Assembly (NCBI RefSeq): GCF_000020645.1
Contig: NC_011060.1
Span: forward strand, 1,750,501 to 1,814,500
Direction: 5' to 3'
Length of the DNA: 64,000 nt
DNA from: Pelodictyon phaeoclathratiforme BU-1
GTDB lineage: Bacteria > Bacteroidota > Chlorobiia > Chlorobiales > Chlorobiaceae
This document shows, piece after piece, positions 56,183 to 64,000 of the stretch. Within the stretch, counting starts at the first letter, position 1; every line of letters starts with the position of its first letter. The notes beneath the pieces were generated by a model. The model did not search any database. It was not told the origin of the DNA and worked only from the letters and a program-made list of their open reading frames with translations. A program made the translations under genes and the position numbers.

Positions 56183-56542
56183 ATGAGCGACATTAAACCC
56201 TATAAGATCGTCATAGAGTGGTGCGGTGAAGAAGATTTTTATTTCAGTTGCGATTCCACTCGTTCTGATATTGAAAAAACGGGGAATAGTCCGATTACCA
56301 ATGAGGCTAAAACGTTTCCCTTCATGGCACAGGCTATGGGCAATGTCCTTAGAAAACTGCGAAAAGAGCACATTTCTTTTCCTTTTTTTCTTGTCGCTCT
56401 CGCTATTAACCATCGCAATCTACTCCATGAAATAGACCAACTGCTGCATCTTCTTCACCATCACCTCGAAAAAGAGCAGGTTCCTGGAACTTTTTTCTGC
56501 CATATCTCTTCATCAAAACCGAAACTATCTTCAATCTCCTGA
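56183..56542 (+). CDS. Hypothetical protein, possibly damaged
   Basis: A 119-residue frame. The first 65 residues look like a real protein (YKIVIEWCGEEDFYFSCDSTRSDIEKTG, then FMAQAMGNVLRKLRKEH). The second half is rich in His, Leu and Phe and less protein-like, which may mean a frameshift after about residue 65. The ATG at 56183 has only a weak AAAGAA upstream. I do not recognise a family. It is followed after 206 bases by the DUF6794-like gene. Confidence 0.4.
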   Translation: MSDIKPYKIVIEWCGEEDFYFSCDSTRSDIEKTGNSPITNEAKTFPFMAQAMGNVLRKLRKEHISFPFFLVALAINHRNLLHEIDQLLHLLHHHLEKEQVPGTFFCHISSSKPKLSSIS

Positions 56543-56748
56543 TTAAAAAGCTGATAGTCAGCATTGTATGGCAATATCTATCTACTTGCAGGCGTTTCAA
56601 CCGCTCTGTTAATTCTTTGAAAACAACAAGGAGATGAAAACAGACTTGCTCATTGTTTTCATATATTCGTCTCGAAATTTACTGGCATGTCATAGAGTGA
56701 CAATGATATGCAACAATAAAAAAAACTATCGCAATCCTTTTTCTGATT

Positions 56749-57066
56749 ATGCATAATAGATTACCGTGGCCACAAACAATCAATGATGCTGCAGAACGGA
56801 TCATTGCCATCATGAATGAGCATGAGAGAACAAAAGTCAGAGCTATTTCAGAAGATAAGTTGAAAAAACTCTGTTTCAGTCTCGGGATATACGTCCGTCA
56901 TGAACTCGGATTATTCGAGGGTAATGACGCCTTGATAAAAGCATGCGCCATTTCAGAGCATGGTGATTTTGAAAGTTTTCATTTTCTTAACGATCCCGAT
57001 ACAGCATCAGGAGTTATCCTTGAAGCGATCTGGAACAGGCTTCATACGCTGACACCTGACAGATAA
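56749..57066 (+). CDS. DUF6794-like small protein
   Basis: A 105-residue protein. The pattern WPQTINDAAERIIAIM, LKKLCFSLGIYVRHELGLFEGNDALIKAC and DPDTASGVILEAIWNRL fits the small DUF6794 family, whose members are 90-130 residues and of unknown function. The family assignment is from memory of its Pro-Thr start and the IRxxxGLxxxN core. No signal peptide is seen. A short frame of 33 codons lies between it and the next gene but is not supported. Confidence 0.55.
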   Translation: MHNRLPWPQTINDAAERIIAIMNEHERTKVRAISEDKLKKLCFSLGIYVRHELGLFEGNDALIKACAISEHGDFESFHFLNDPDTASGVILEAIWNRLHTLTPDR

Positions 57067-57309
57067 CTGTTGACACATATGCATCTGTACTGGATTCAAA
57101 ACAAAGAGCTTATTATAACAGCAATAACATAACATGATACTGGAAGAACTTGTAACAGCTCATCAGTCTTACGACGTCTTTCTTATAACGGTGGGAGATG
57201 ATATCTTCTTAAGCAAAGTATATTTTCTTTTTTAATGAGCATTTACAAGAGTTCTAATCAATTCACGAATGGATTTCGAACGTAAAAAAATTGTTACTTC
57301 AATCTGTAT

Positions 57310-57891
57310 ATGAAAGATATTTTATCGCATAACGACTCGCTTGAATTTTTGGTACAAGAGCTTAAAACTGCGAGACTGGAAAAAAATCTTTCTATAGACG
57401 ATGTGAGCCGGTTGACCAACATCAAAAAAAATTACCTTGAAAATATCGAAAATGGCAATTTCAGTTTTCTCCCAAAAAGCTACGTCTTTGCTTGTATCAA
57501 ATCATACATGAAGGAGATCGGACTTGAGGGCTTCGAAGCGCTTGAGCAATGCAAAAAGGATCTCCAATTGCACAAACAACTCAACAAGGAAGAGATTGCA
57601 AAATCAGGTTCCGAACTTTGCGAAACGAAACCGCAAGAGCAAATAAACCGCAACAACTCGCAGCCAGTAAAGTCCATACTGACTCTGAGCATCGGTATCT
57701 TGGTGGGGGTTCTTACAGGCGTCGGATTAAGTTACAGAAACCAGAGTGTGGAAGCGCCGGTTCATCGTCTGCCTGCTACAACTGCAAGGCCATCAGTCAA
57801 CCCGGTTGATACAAATGACAGAATAAAGCAGCGTTCTGATTCCACAGCAAAAATACAAAGAAAAAAAAGTTTACACGCCCTCATCCCCTGA
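57310..57891 (+). CDS. RodZ-like helix-turn-helix membrane protein
   Basis: A 193-residue protein. Residues 9-80 form an XRE/HTH_25 domain (LVQELKTARLEKNLSIDDVSRLTNIKKNYLENIENG, then LPKSYVFACIKSYMKEIGL), a charged linker follows, and a membrane helix lies at about 124-142 (ILTLSIGILVGVLTGVGLSY). That is the topology of RodZ, which links MreB to the cell-wall machinery. The periplasmic tail is short and lacks the RodZ C-terminal beta domain, so it may be a reduced form or a different membrane-bound regulator. The start has no evident ribosome-binding site. Confidence 0.7.
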   Translation: MKDILSHNDSLEFLVQELKTARLEKNLSIDDVSRLTNIKKNYLENIENGNFSFLPKSYVFACIKSYMKEIGLEGFEALEQCKKDLQLHKQLNKEEIAKSGSELCETKPQEQINRNNSQPVKSILTLSIGILVGVLTGVGLSYRNQSVEAPVHRLPATTARPSVNPVDTNDRIKQRSDSTAKIQRKKSLHALIP

Positions 57892-58060
57892 TCAGCGCTG
57901 ACGGACTCCTCCACAGCACCGATCCTCTCTCCCGGACTTTAATCCTGCACTTCTGCCTCTGTGTCCGATACCAGGAAATAAGACAACAGCCAACTTTGGA
58001 AGAGCCATTGCCTTATTCTTTATGATGCGTTACGTTACCTGTACAAAGCAAACAAGGCAG

Positions 58061-59113
58061 TTACAAGAAACAGTTGCCCTTGAGATTGACAAGCGCGCGA
58101 ACTTCTTCTTCATGAAAGAGTTGGTCATTCTCCCTGCAAATAAAATCTCCGGAAACTTTCTTCAATGAACCCTCGAGGGTTGTCAAGAGGTTTCCTGAAC
58201 AGTCGAAATTACCCTTGACCTTTTTCGGAGCGCCATCAAGTGTCACGAGCTGATTCCAGGCACAGTCGAAATTACCCTTGACCTTTTCAGGAGCCCACTT
58301 GAGAGAAATCAGTTGATTATTTGAACAATTAAGAGCATCAACTCCCTGAGAAGCGCCTTTCAGGGATGTCAGTTTATTGCTTGAACAATCAAATGTCCCG
58401 GCTCGCCTGGGAGCCCCTTTAAGGGTGGTCAGATGATTGCCGGAACAATCGAAGGTGCGATACACTTCCCTGGGACCACCTTTAAGCGATGCCAACTGGT
58501 TGCCACTGCAAGAGAAATTTCCCCTGATATCATCGGGAGAGCCTGCCAACGAGTCAAGTTGATTGGCGGAACAATCAAAATCGCCTTGAACTTTTTTCGG
58601 CGCACCGAGGAGTGTTGTCAACTGATTTTTTGAACAATTAAAATCGCCACCCACAATCAGAGGCGCCCCTTCAAGTGAGCTGATCAGGTTACCGGAACAG
58701 TTAAAATCTCCCTCAACGATGTCCGGGCAAGCCGCGATTACAGTTGTCGTATGAACAACAATCTCTCCTTTAAACAAGGACAACTGGTTTCCGCTACAAC
58801 AAAAATCACCCATAATAAAAGCCGGACAACCCGCAAGAGAGATCAGTTTATTGTCGGAACAATCAAAATCCCCTTTAACCTCCTCAGGCCCACCTTCGAG
58901 TGAAATCAACTGGTTCCCTGAGCAATTAAAATCCCCCTTAATTTTTTTGGGACTCCCGTCAAGTGTTGTGAGCTTATTGCCTGAACAGTTAAAATCCCCC
59001 CTGACTTTCTCCGGACACCCGTCAAGCGTCGTTAATCCCTTATTTGAACAATCGATATCACTTTTTCCATCAAGCACTCCCATGACATCGGCAAACGTTA
59101 CTTCCCTGGTCAT
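58061..59113 (-). CDS. Leucine-rich-repeat protein with 21-residue DFxCSxNxL units (paralogue 1)
   Basis: A 350-residue protein made almost entirely of about 14 repeats of roughly 21 residues, with consensus DFNCSGNQLTSLEGAPKKVKG. One unit carries a 12-residue insertion (EIVVHTTTVIAACP). GGAGGAG precedes the ATG. The N-terminal 20 residues (FADVMGVLDGKSDIDCSN) and the C-terminal cap ending NLKGNCFL match the protein at 60230-61384. No signal peptide is visible. Such repeats form a solenoid for binding proteins; similar ones occur in phage and bacterial proteins of unknown role. The two copies flank the arginine decarboxylase gene. Confidence 0.75.
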   Translation of the reverse strand: MTREVTFADVMGVLDGKSDIDCSNKGLTTLDGCPEKVRGDFNCSGNKLTTLDGSPKKIKGDFNCSGNQLISLEGGPEEVKGDFDCSDNKLISLAGCPAFIMGDFCCSGNQLSLFKGEIVVHTTTVIAACPDIVEGDFNCSGNLISSLEGAPLIVGGDFNCSKNQLTTLLGAPKKVQGDFDCSANQLDSLAGSPDDIRGNFSCSGNQLASLKGGPREVYRTFDCSGNHLTTLKGAPRRAGTFDCSSNKLTSLKGASQGVDALNCSNNQLISLKWAPEKVKGNFDCAWNQLVTLDGAPKKVKGNFDCSGNLLTTLEGSLKKVSGDFICRENDQLFHEEEVRALVNLKGNCFL

Positions 59114-59287
59114 ATTCTCTCCTCCATTAAAAAAACGATTTATTAAAACCAGAATAACTTATTATCCCCTGGAGATTATTTACACTTTTTATACAGCGCG
59201 TTCTTTATAAATGATTTTATAGGTCGCAAAAAAAACGTCCCGCTGGATAATCGTTCTGAAAAAAAACGGGCTAAACCTGCAATAAAA

Positions 59288-59839
59288 CTACGGAAGAAGG
59301 ACTGCGCAAGAGATAACAGTTGTCCAAAGCCCATTCTCACCCTCTGCGGTTGCCGTAATATTGTAAGAGTTAATGATCTTGTGACTCATTTTGTAAATAC
59401 CCTCACGCTCATCCCAGTCCTTGTTGGGGTCAAACTCAATACCGAGAGTGGTTGCAAGCATGGTAGCCGCCAAATCTTCAGCATATTCCCCGGATTGCTC
59501 AGCGGACTCCCCATAGGGATGGTGTTCCGACAGATAACCATACTGAGTCTCATCAGCCGGAATGGCAACACCAACCGATGCTGCAATCAGGCGGTTATAC
59601 TCATTGGTTGAATTGCGGGCCATAACGGTAAAGGTGATCTGACCGGGAGTGAGCAGTGTCAGCCCCTCTTCTACACTGATACGTTCACAATGGGGCGGGA
59701 AAATACTCGATACGGTAACAAGGTTACATTTCTCGATTTTGGCGTCTCTCAGGGCAAGCTCAAATGAAGAGAGATATTCCTTGTGTCGCCCCACGCCTTT
59801 AGTGAAGAATACTTTTGCTGGAACAAATGACAATGCCAT
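59288..59839 (-). CDS. Pyruvoyl-dependent arginine decarboxylase
   Basis: Converts arginine to agmatine for polyamine synthesis or acid resistance. The 183-residue proenzyme cleaves itself in VTVSSIFPP, between Ser44 and Ser45, so that Ser45 becomes the pyruvoyl cofactor. The rest (PGQITFTVMARNSTNEYNRLIAASVGVAIP, YGYLSEHHPYGE, AEDLAATMLAT) is typical. At the ATG of 59839 the GGAGG is only one base away; a TTG at 59833, two codons in, has normal spacing and gives MSFVPAKVFFTKG, so it may be the real start. A two-block motif lies 173-231 bases upstream. Confidence 0.93.
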   Translation of the reverse strand: MALSFVPAKVFFTKGVGRHKEYLSSFELALRDAKIEKCNLVTVSSIFPPHCERISVEEGLTLLTPGQITFTVMARNSTNEYNRLIAASVGVAIPADETQYGYLSEHHPYGESAEQSGEYAEDLAATMLATTLGIEFDPNKDWDEREGIYKMSHKIINSYNITATAEGENGLWTTVISCAVLLP

Positions 59840-60011
59840 GCCTCCGGAATAATTTATGTAACGAATTCGATCTCGTGACTTAACAATAGTTCATACCCGA
59901 AAACCGCGTTTATCATACCGCCACAGTAACCTTAGGATATTGTACAATTACACGGAGCTTTTTTACCATCGAATCCTATCATCCCCGTAAAACAAAAACT
60001 CATGCAATGAC

Positions 60012-60070
60012 CCTAATCTATGGGCTTTGAAGTTAGGAAGCAATTGTCATTTGTTACAAGTATGAAAACA
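60012..60070. repeat. Two-block intergenic motif, copy 2 (upstream of arginine decarboxylase gene)
   Basis: Block A CCTAATCTATGGGCTTT at 60012-60028 and block B TGTTACAAGTATGAAAACA at 60052-60070. It is the second copy of the element at 39857-39916: same order, same strand, 23 instead of 24 bases between blocks, and unrelated sequence in the gap and flanks. The remaining 390-base intergenic region (59840-60229) shows nothing else that I can name and must hold the promoters of both divergent genes. Confidence 0.65.
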
Positions 60071-60229
60071 AATACTCCGCAGGTCAAAAATGTTAAAGTA
60101 CTCCCAACGGAAGATATATATTAAAATTCTTTGACTCTGACAAGCTGATACCGAATGTAATTCGTTTTTATCATGCAGTTGGAACAAGTCGATCTCGCAT
60201 AATTCATTTACCTTATTGAAATTAAAACA

Positions 60230-61384
60230 ATGACAACAACCGTAACAAAAGTACTCTTCGCCGATATTATGGGCCATCTTGATGGAAAGGGGGATATAGA
60301 TTGTTCAAACAGGGGATTAACCTCACTTGAGGGCTGTCCGGGAATCGTAGCAGGGAATTTCAATTGTTCCGGCAACCAACTGACCTCACTTGAAAGTGGC
60401 CCTCACAACGTAGGTGGTGATTTTTCTTGTTCGAATAACAAATTGACAACACTTGAGGCTGGCCCTGAAGAAGTTCTTTGGGATTATGATTGTTCCGGTA
60501 ATCAACTGAACTCGCTCACAGGCGCTCCAAAAAAAGTTCATGGTAACTTCGATTGTTCAACAAATCAGCTCACAACACTCCAGGGCAGTCTGAAAAAAGT
60601 CGGTAATGATTTTTCGTGTTCAAATAACCTGCTGACATCACTCAAAGGCGCACCTCATAAGGTTGGTGGCGATTTTTCCTGTTCGGATAACCAGTTGACT
60701 ACACTTGAGGGCGTTCCTCACGAAGTTGGTGATTTTGACTGTTCCAACAATCAATTAGCCACACTCGACGGAAGCCCGGAAGAGGTTCATGGAGATTTTG
60801 ACTGCTCACACAATCAGCTTGCTTCACTCGCTGGCGCTCCCCACTTTGTTATTGGCAACTTTTTTTGTGCCGGGAACCCGCTGACATCACTCAAAGGTGG
60901 ACCAAATTTTGTTTACGGCAACTTTGATTGTTCAAACCATCAGCTCGTTTCACTCAAGGGAGCCCCTAAAGAGGTTGAGGGAAATTTCAATTGTTCAGAA
61001 AATCAACTGAGTTCACTTGCTGGGGCTCCTCAGGAAGTTCGTGATTTTGATTGTTCCGGCAATCAGTTGACAACACTCGAAAGTGCTCCTCATAAAGTTA
61101 GCGGGAACTTCTCCTGTTCAGCAAACCAATTGACATCGCTCACAGGGGCTCCAAAAAAGGTAAAAGGCTCTTTTAATTGCTCGAATAACCAATTGAGTTC
61201 TCTTGATGGGGCTCCAAAAAAAGTCAAAGGGGATTTCGATTGCTCTGGAAACCAACTGACTACTCTTGATGGTACTCTTAAAAAGGTTGGTGGCGATTTT
61301 ATCTGTGGGGGAAATACCGGATTATTCAGCGAAGATCAGGCTCGGGTAATTTGCTCCATTAAAGGCAACTGCATAACTGTATAA
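60230..61384 (+). CDS. Leucine-rich-repeat protein with 21-residue DFxCSxNxL units (paralogue 2)
   Basis: A 384-residue protein with about 16 repeats of 20-21 residues, consensus DFDCSNNQLTTLEGAPKKVHG, and a cap ending CSIKGNCITV. Its start (VLFADIMGHLDGKGDIDCSNRGLTSLEGCP) and end mirror the paralogue on the other side of the decarboxylase gene. It is regular throughout, without the insertion seen in the other copy. No signal peptide is visible. The conserved Cys in each unit could be a structural ladder residue. A bidirectional terminator follows 18 bases after the stop. Confidence 0.75.
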   Translation: MTTTVTKVLFADIMGHLDGKGDIDCSNRGLTSLEGCPGIVAGNFNCSGNQLTSLESGPHNVGGDFSCSNNKLTTLEAGPEEVLWDYDCSGNQLNSLTGAPKKVHGNFDCSTNQLTTLQGSLKKVGNDFSCSNNLLTSLKGAPHKVGGDFSCSDNQLTTLEGVPHEVGDFDCSNNQLATLDGSPEEVHGDFDCSHNQLASLAGAPHFVIGNFFCAGNPLTSLKGGPNFVYGNFDCSNHQLVSLKGAPKEVEGNFNCSENQLSSLAGAPQEVRDFDCSGNQLTTLESAPHKVSGNFSCSANQLTSLTGAPKKVKGSFNCSNNQLSSLDGAPKKVKGDFDCSGNQLTTLDGTLKKVGGDFICGGNTGLFSEDQARVICSIKGNCITV

Positions 61385-61401
61385 CTATTTGAATTGAGAT
61401 T

Positions 61402-61432
61402 AAAAAGGCCACCTCTTAAGAGTGGCCTTTTT
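61402..61432. terminator. Bidirectional rho-independent terminator
   Basis: AAAAAGGCCAC and GTGGCCTTTTT form a stem with T-runs on both strands, between the convergent repeat-protein gene and the DUF2934 gene. It serves both genes. Confidence 0.9.
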
Positions 61433-61456
61433 AAGTGATTAAATAACGAAGAGAGT

Positions 61457-61609
61457 TTAATCGTTAAGAGACTCTTCCGCTTCAAGCCAGTCTTCAGTAT
61501 CGGATCCGTGGTTTTCGCCCTTCTCTTTCCAAAGATAATATGCAGCGAGCCGGATCTCTTCCTCACGCAATTCCTGGTTTTCAACAATTGTTTCGTCGTT
61601 TTTTTCCAT
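61457..61609 (-). CDS. DUF2934 mini-protein
   Basis: A 50-residue gene read from ATG at 61609 to TAA at 61457-61459. The translation contains LREEEIRLAAYYLWKEKG and, directly after, ENHGSDTEDWLEAEESL, which is the complete DUF2934 signature (IR..AY.LWE..G...G...DW..AE). Members are small and usually encoded alone or next to stress genes; the function is unknown. It shares a terminator with the convergent repeat-protein gene. The size and motif leave little doubt that it is real. Confidence 0.8.
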   Translation of the reverse strand: MEKNDETIVENQELREEEIRLAAYYLWKEKGENHGSDTEDWLEAEESLND

Positions 61610-61919
61610 GGTCGTAGTGATTTATAATTATGGCTAATATTCTGTATCAAAAGCGCCCTGATTCTCTCTTTTTGTACCGCAGGAAAAGTTTACCGATTTC
61701 TTTCCGCCCTGACAAGTAACACCCTGTTACGTTTCTGATAATTTCTTTTCCCTTTTTCTGGAGCAACTAAAAAAATGTTTACAATAAATTGATGGATTTT
61801 CTTTCTTTTTGAATACATATACATAGGAAGCAGAATTAATCTATTTTATTCCGGAACAGTTTTCGTAACCGCATGGAGCTCCCGCTCGTTCGGGCTCTTC
61901 CATTTTAAGCAAGAGACGG
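61610..61919. other. Intergenic region upstream of the CHAD gene
   Basis: 310 bases between divergent genes, AT-rich with a GC-rich hairpin-like stretch near 61874-61900 (GGAGCTCCCGCTCGTTCGGGCTCTTCC). No gene or recognisable RNA element was seen. Confidence 0.4.
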
Positions 61920-63491
61920 ATGCACACCACCCCGAGAACGGTATATCTGATACTGAATCAGAGCGCTGGCAGTGAGCTGCTGCCTGAAAACCTGCTTCCA
62001 TCAGGATGGAGCATCAGGGCTGGTTTGTCGCGAAAAGAAGTACGCGAATTCTATGATACGTTTGAGTGGCAAGCGTTCAATGAAGGGATTGCTGTTGTCA
62101 AAAAAAGAAGAACCCTTTTGCTTGCTGATCTCAATACCGGCAAGGAAACATCCTCTCTCCCTTTCGCCGGAAGCCCCTCCTCCTTTTTCTCTGACACCCT
62201 TCCCTCAAGCCATCTGAAAGAAATACTCACGTCACTAACGACTATCAGGGCGTTCGTCAAGCTTTGTTCCATAGAGGCAATCAGCACCTCATACCGCATT
62301 CTGGACGATAACCAAAAGACGATTGCCACACTGACTTCGGAGGTGTTATCTCTTGCAAACAAAGAGAAGCAGGAGCCCTTCGCACATATCTTTTCCCTCT
62401 TTCCGCTCAAGGGATTTGGTGATGAGATGGAGCTGCTTGAAAAGTCGTTGTCGAGCAATCACCATGAGGTCAGGGAGCTTTGTTTCAGGGAGCTGTTTGT
62501 GCTGAACATGCATGCTGCCGGACGAAACATTCAGGACTACTCCTCTAAAATCCAGCTTGACCTTGATAGCGATGCTCCTGTTCATAACAGTGTCCGCCAG
62601 TTGCTTCAATCCACCTTTTCCGTCATGTGTGCCAACGAAGAGGGGATTAAACGGCAGATCGATTCTGAATTTCTGCACGATTATCGTGTCGCCATACGCC
62701 GCACCCGTTCAATCCTGAAGCAACTCAAGGGTGTTTTCGATCCCGAGGAAACCACGTATTATCTCAATTTTTTCAGAGAACTCGGAAAACAAACCAGTGC
62801 ATTGCGCGATCAGGATGTCTATCTTCTCCGACAGGCAACCTATTTCGACTATCTCCCCCCCTTTCTCCAACTATCGCTCCGACCTTTTTTCACTGATATT
62901 GCTCTATCCCGCAAAAAACTGCACAAAACGCTCTGCCGCTATCTTGCGTCAAGCGAATACCGGTCATTTCTTGGTGAGTGGGATGCATTTGCCCATAGGC
63001 AATCAACTCCTGACCCTGAACGCTCCCCGAACGCTTCACTCTCCACCGGAGATGTGGCCTTGCATACCATAAAAAAAGCATGGAAAAAAGTAATCCGCCA
63101 CGGCCGTCAGATCAGCAGGGAAACAACTGACGCCGAACTTCATGCGCTGCGCATCGACTGTAAAAAACTCCGTTATCTGCTTGAATTCTTCTCCTCAATT
63201 TTTCCTCATAAGAGCGTTGCTCCTGTTATAGGGCAACTGAAAGAACTCCAGGATAATCTCGGTGATTTTGTAGATTATGCCGTTCAACTGCACTTTCTGC
63301 GCGAACGGTTGAGCGCACTCTCGCCCGGCAAAGAGGAGCTTTTGCTGGCGGCATCAACGGGCGCTCTCATAGCGACCCTTTTTCAAAAACAGGAAGAGGT
63401 GCGCAGTAAATTCCATAAAACCTTCGCATCATTTGACCATGAAAAAACCAGCGAACTGTTTGACGATCTTCTGAACGAAAACCCGAAATGA
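61920..63491 (+). CDS. CHAD-domain protein
   Basis: A 523-residue protein. The C-terminal 290 residues form a CHAD domain, with the conserved basic and His-rich helices HDYRVAIRRTRSILKQLKGVF (about 253-273), LGKQTSALRDQDVY and ELHALRIDCKKLRYLLEFFSSIF (about 405). CHAD domains bind polyphosphate and are often found near polyphosphate granules. The N-terminal 200 residues are not clearly CYTH-like, although CYTH often accompanies CHAD. The stop overlaps the start of the ParA gene (ATGA), so the two are probably co-translated. Similar CHAD-ParA pairs could place the ATPase on polyphosphate bodies; that is an inference. Confidence 0.85.
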   Translation: MHTTPRTVYLILNQSAGSELLPENLLPSGWSIRAGLSRKEVREFYDTFEWQAFNEGIAVVKKRRTLLLADLNTGKETSSLPFAGSPSSFFSDTLPSSHLKEILTSLTTIRAFVKLCSIEAISTSYRILDDNQKTIATLTSEVLSLANKEKQEPFAHIFSLFPLKGFGDEMELLEKSLSSNHHEVRELCFRELFVLNMHAAGRNIQDYSSKIQLDLDSDAPVHNSVRQLLQSTFSVMCANEEGIKRQIDSEFLHDYRVAIRRTRSILKQLKGVFDPEETTYYLNFFRELGKQTSALRDQDVYLLRQATYFDYLPPFLQLSLRPFFTDIALSRKKLHKTLCRYLASSEYRSFLGEWDAFAHRQSTPDPERSPNASLSTGDVALHTIKKAWKKVIRHGRQISRETTDAELHALRIDCKKLRYLLEFFSSIFPHKSVAPVIGQLKELQDNLGDFVDYAVQLHFLRERLSALSPGKEELLLAASTGALIATLFQKQEEVRSKFHKTFASFDHEKTSELFDDLLNENPK

Positions 63492-64000
63492 AAACAATAG
63501 CGCTTTACAGTATCAAGGGTGGGGTGGGCAAAACCGCTACAGCGGTTAATCTCTCCTACCTTTCCTCCCTTCTCTCTCCACCAACCCTGATCTGCGATCT
63601 TGATCCGCAGGGGGCGAGTTCGTACTATTTCAGGATTACCGCATCTAAAAAATATAACAGCGACAAGTTTCTCAAGGGAAACAAAAAAATCTATCGCAAC
63701 ATCAAGGCCACAGACTATGAAAACCTTGACCTGCTCCCCTCGGACTTTTCGTACCGCAATCTTGACATTGAACTCTCTGAAGAGAAAAAACCTCAAAAAA
63801 AACTCAAAAAAAACCTTGAGGAGCTGAGCGATGAGTACCAGTTTATCTTTTTCGACTGCCCGCCAAACCTGACACTCCTCTCGGAAAGTGTTTTTGCAGC
63901 CTCCGATGTGATTCTTGTACCCTTGATTCCAACAACGCTTTCGATTCGCACCTATATCCAGTTGCTTGATTTTTTTAAAGCAGGCAAACTCGACAGCACA
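63488..64000 (+). CDS. ParA/MinD-family ATPase, 3' end outside the window
   Basis: The first 171 codons of a ParA-type ATPase, with no stop before the right edge. The deviant Walker A IKGGVGKT is at residues 9-16, the A' box CDLDPQGASSYYF follows near 42-54, and Walker B FDCPPNLTLLSE lies near 125. These ATPases form patterns on DNA or membrane to position cargo such as plasmids, chemoreceptors or granules. The ATG overlaps the TGA of the CHAD gene by four bases, which suggests that the cargo may be linked to the CHAD protein. No ParB gene is visible in the window. Confidence 0.92.
   Translation, partial: MKTIALYSIKGGVGKTATAVNLSYLSSLLSPPTLICDLDPQGASSYYFRITASKKYNSDKFLKGNKKIYRNIKATDYENLDLLPSDFSYRNLDIELSEEKKPQKKLKKNLEELSDEYQFIFFDCPPNLTLLSESVFAASDVILVPLIPTTLSIRTYIQLLDFFKAGKLDST

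Noticed and set aside
57134..57235. 33-codon frame MILEELVTAHQSYDVFL...
   Set aside because: Too short, no ribosome-binding site and no recognised family; it may be chance.
61336..61650. 104-codon minus-strand frame
   Set aside because: Overlaps the terminator and the DUF2934 gene in another frame; the DUF2934 frame has a clear family signature.
42121..61905. Shared GAGCCCGAACGA at 42172 and, on the other strand, near 61885
   Set aside because: A single 12-base match in GC-rich hairpin-like sequence; not enough to call a repeat family.
1..64000. tRNA, rRNA and riboswitch genes
   Set aside because: No cloverleaf, rRNA segment or known riboswitch core was recognised on either strand.

Overview
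The window looks like a chromosome segment of a green sulfur bacterium (Chlorobiaceae). The evidence is a 74-residue protein resembling the chlorosome envelope protein CsmB (41070-41294), a pyruvoyl-dependent arginine decarboxylase of the type common in Chlorobium (59288-59839), two multi-sensor PAS hybrid histidine kinases, and a moderate base composition. No rRNA or tRNA gene was seen. The genus is an inference; I could not compare with any database.

Layout. 1-3214: the 3' part of a hybrid histidine kinase converging on an alpha/beta hydrolase. 3563-17883: a complete type I-C CRISPR-Cas locus (cas3-cas5c-cas8c-cas7c-cas4-cas1-cas2), a leader, and an array of 96 repeats and 95 spacers. A truncated first cas3 start and an abrupt base-composition change at the cas7/cas4 boundary suggest that the effector half was replaced by recombination. 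18110-22858: a DUF4403-like protein, two adjacent insertion-sequence transposases (IS5 and IS1634 types) and the tail of a destroyed response regulator. 22880-34689: a second, paralogous hybrid kinase, an SDR oxidoreductase, a DEDDh exonuclease, a DUF3127 protein with an SSB-like tail, a glycosyltransferase, an oxidase-like membrane protein, a DoxX-like protein and an RND efflux pump with its adaptor.

34784-50784 is a phosphate region. It holds pstS, pstC, pstA, pstB and phoU on the minus strand, a divergent PhoU-like protein, the csmB-like gene, a HAD phosphatase, and a 2852-residue protein that combines a metallophosphoesterase, beta-propeller/phytase-like segments, a 5'-nucleotidase and an alkaline phosphatase whose halves are in swapped order. 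Together these would capture phosphate outside the cell and import it. Just beyond lie a GNAT N-acyltransferase and a PlsC-like acyltransferase, a pairing like that used for phosphorus-free aminolipids.

53030-64000: a DASS-type anion transporter, a metallophosphoesterase, small hypothetical genes, a RodZ-like protein, the arginine decarboxylase flanked by two related leucine-rich-repeat proteins, a 50-residue DUF2934 gene, a CHAD-domain protein, and a ParA-type ATPase cut by the right edge.

The observations I rate highest are the mosaic cas operon, the rearranged alkaline phosphatase inside the giant phosphatase, the pair of spacers drawn from opposite strands of one target, and a two-block intergenic motif found upstream of both pstC and the arginine decarboxylase gene.
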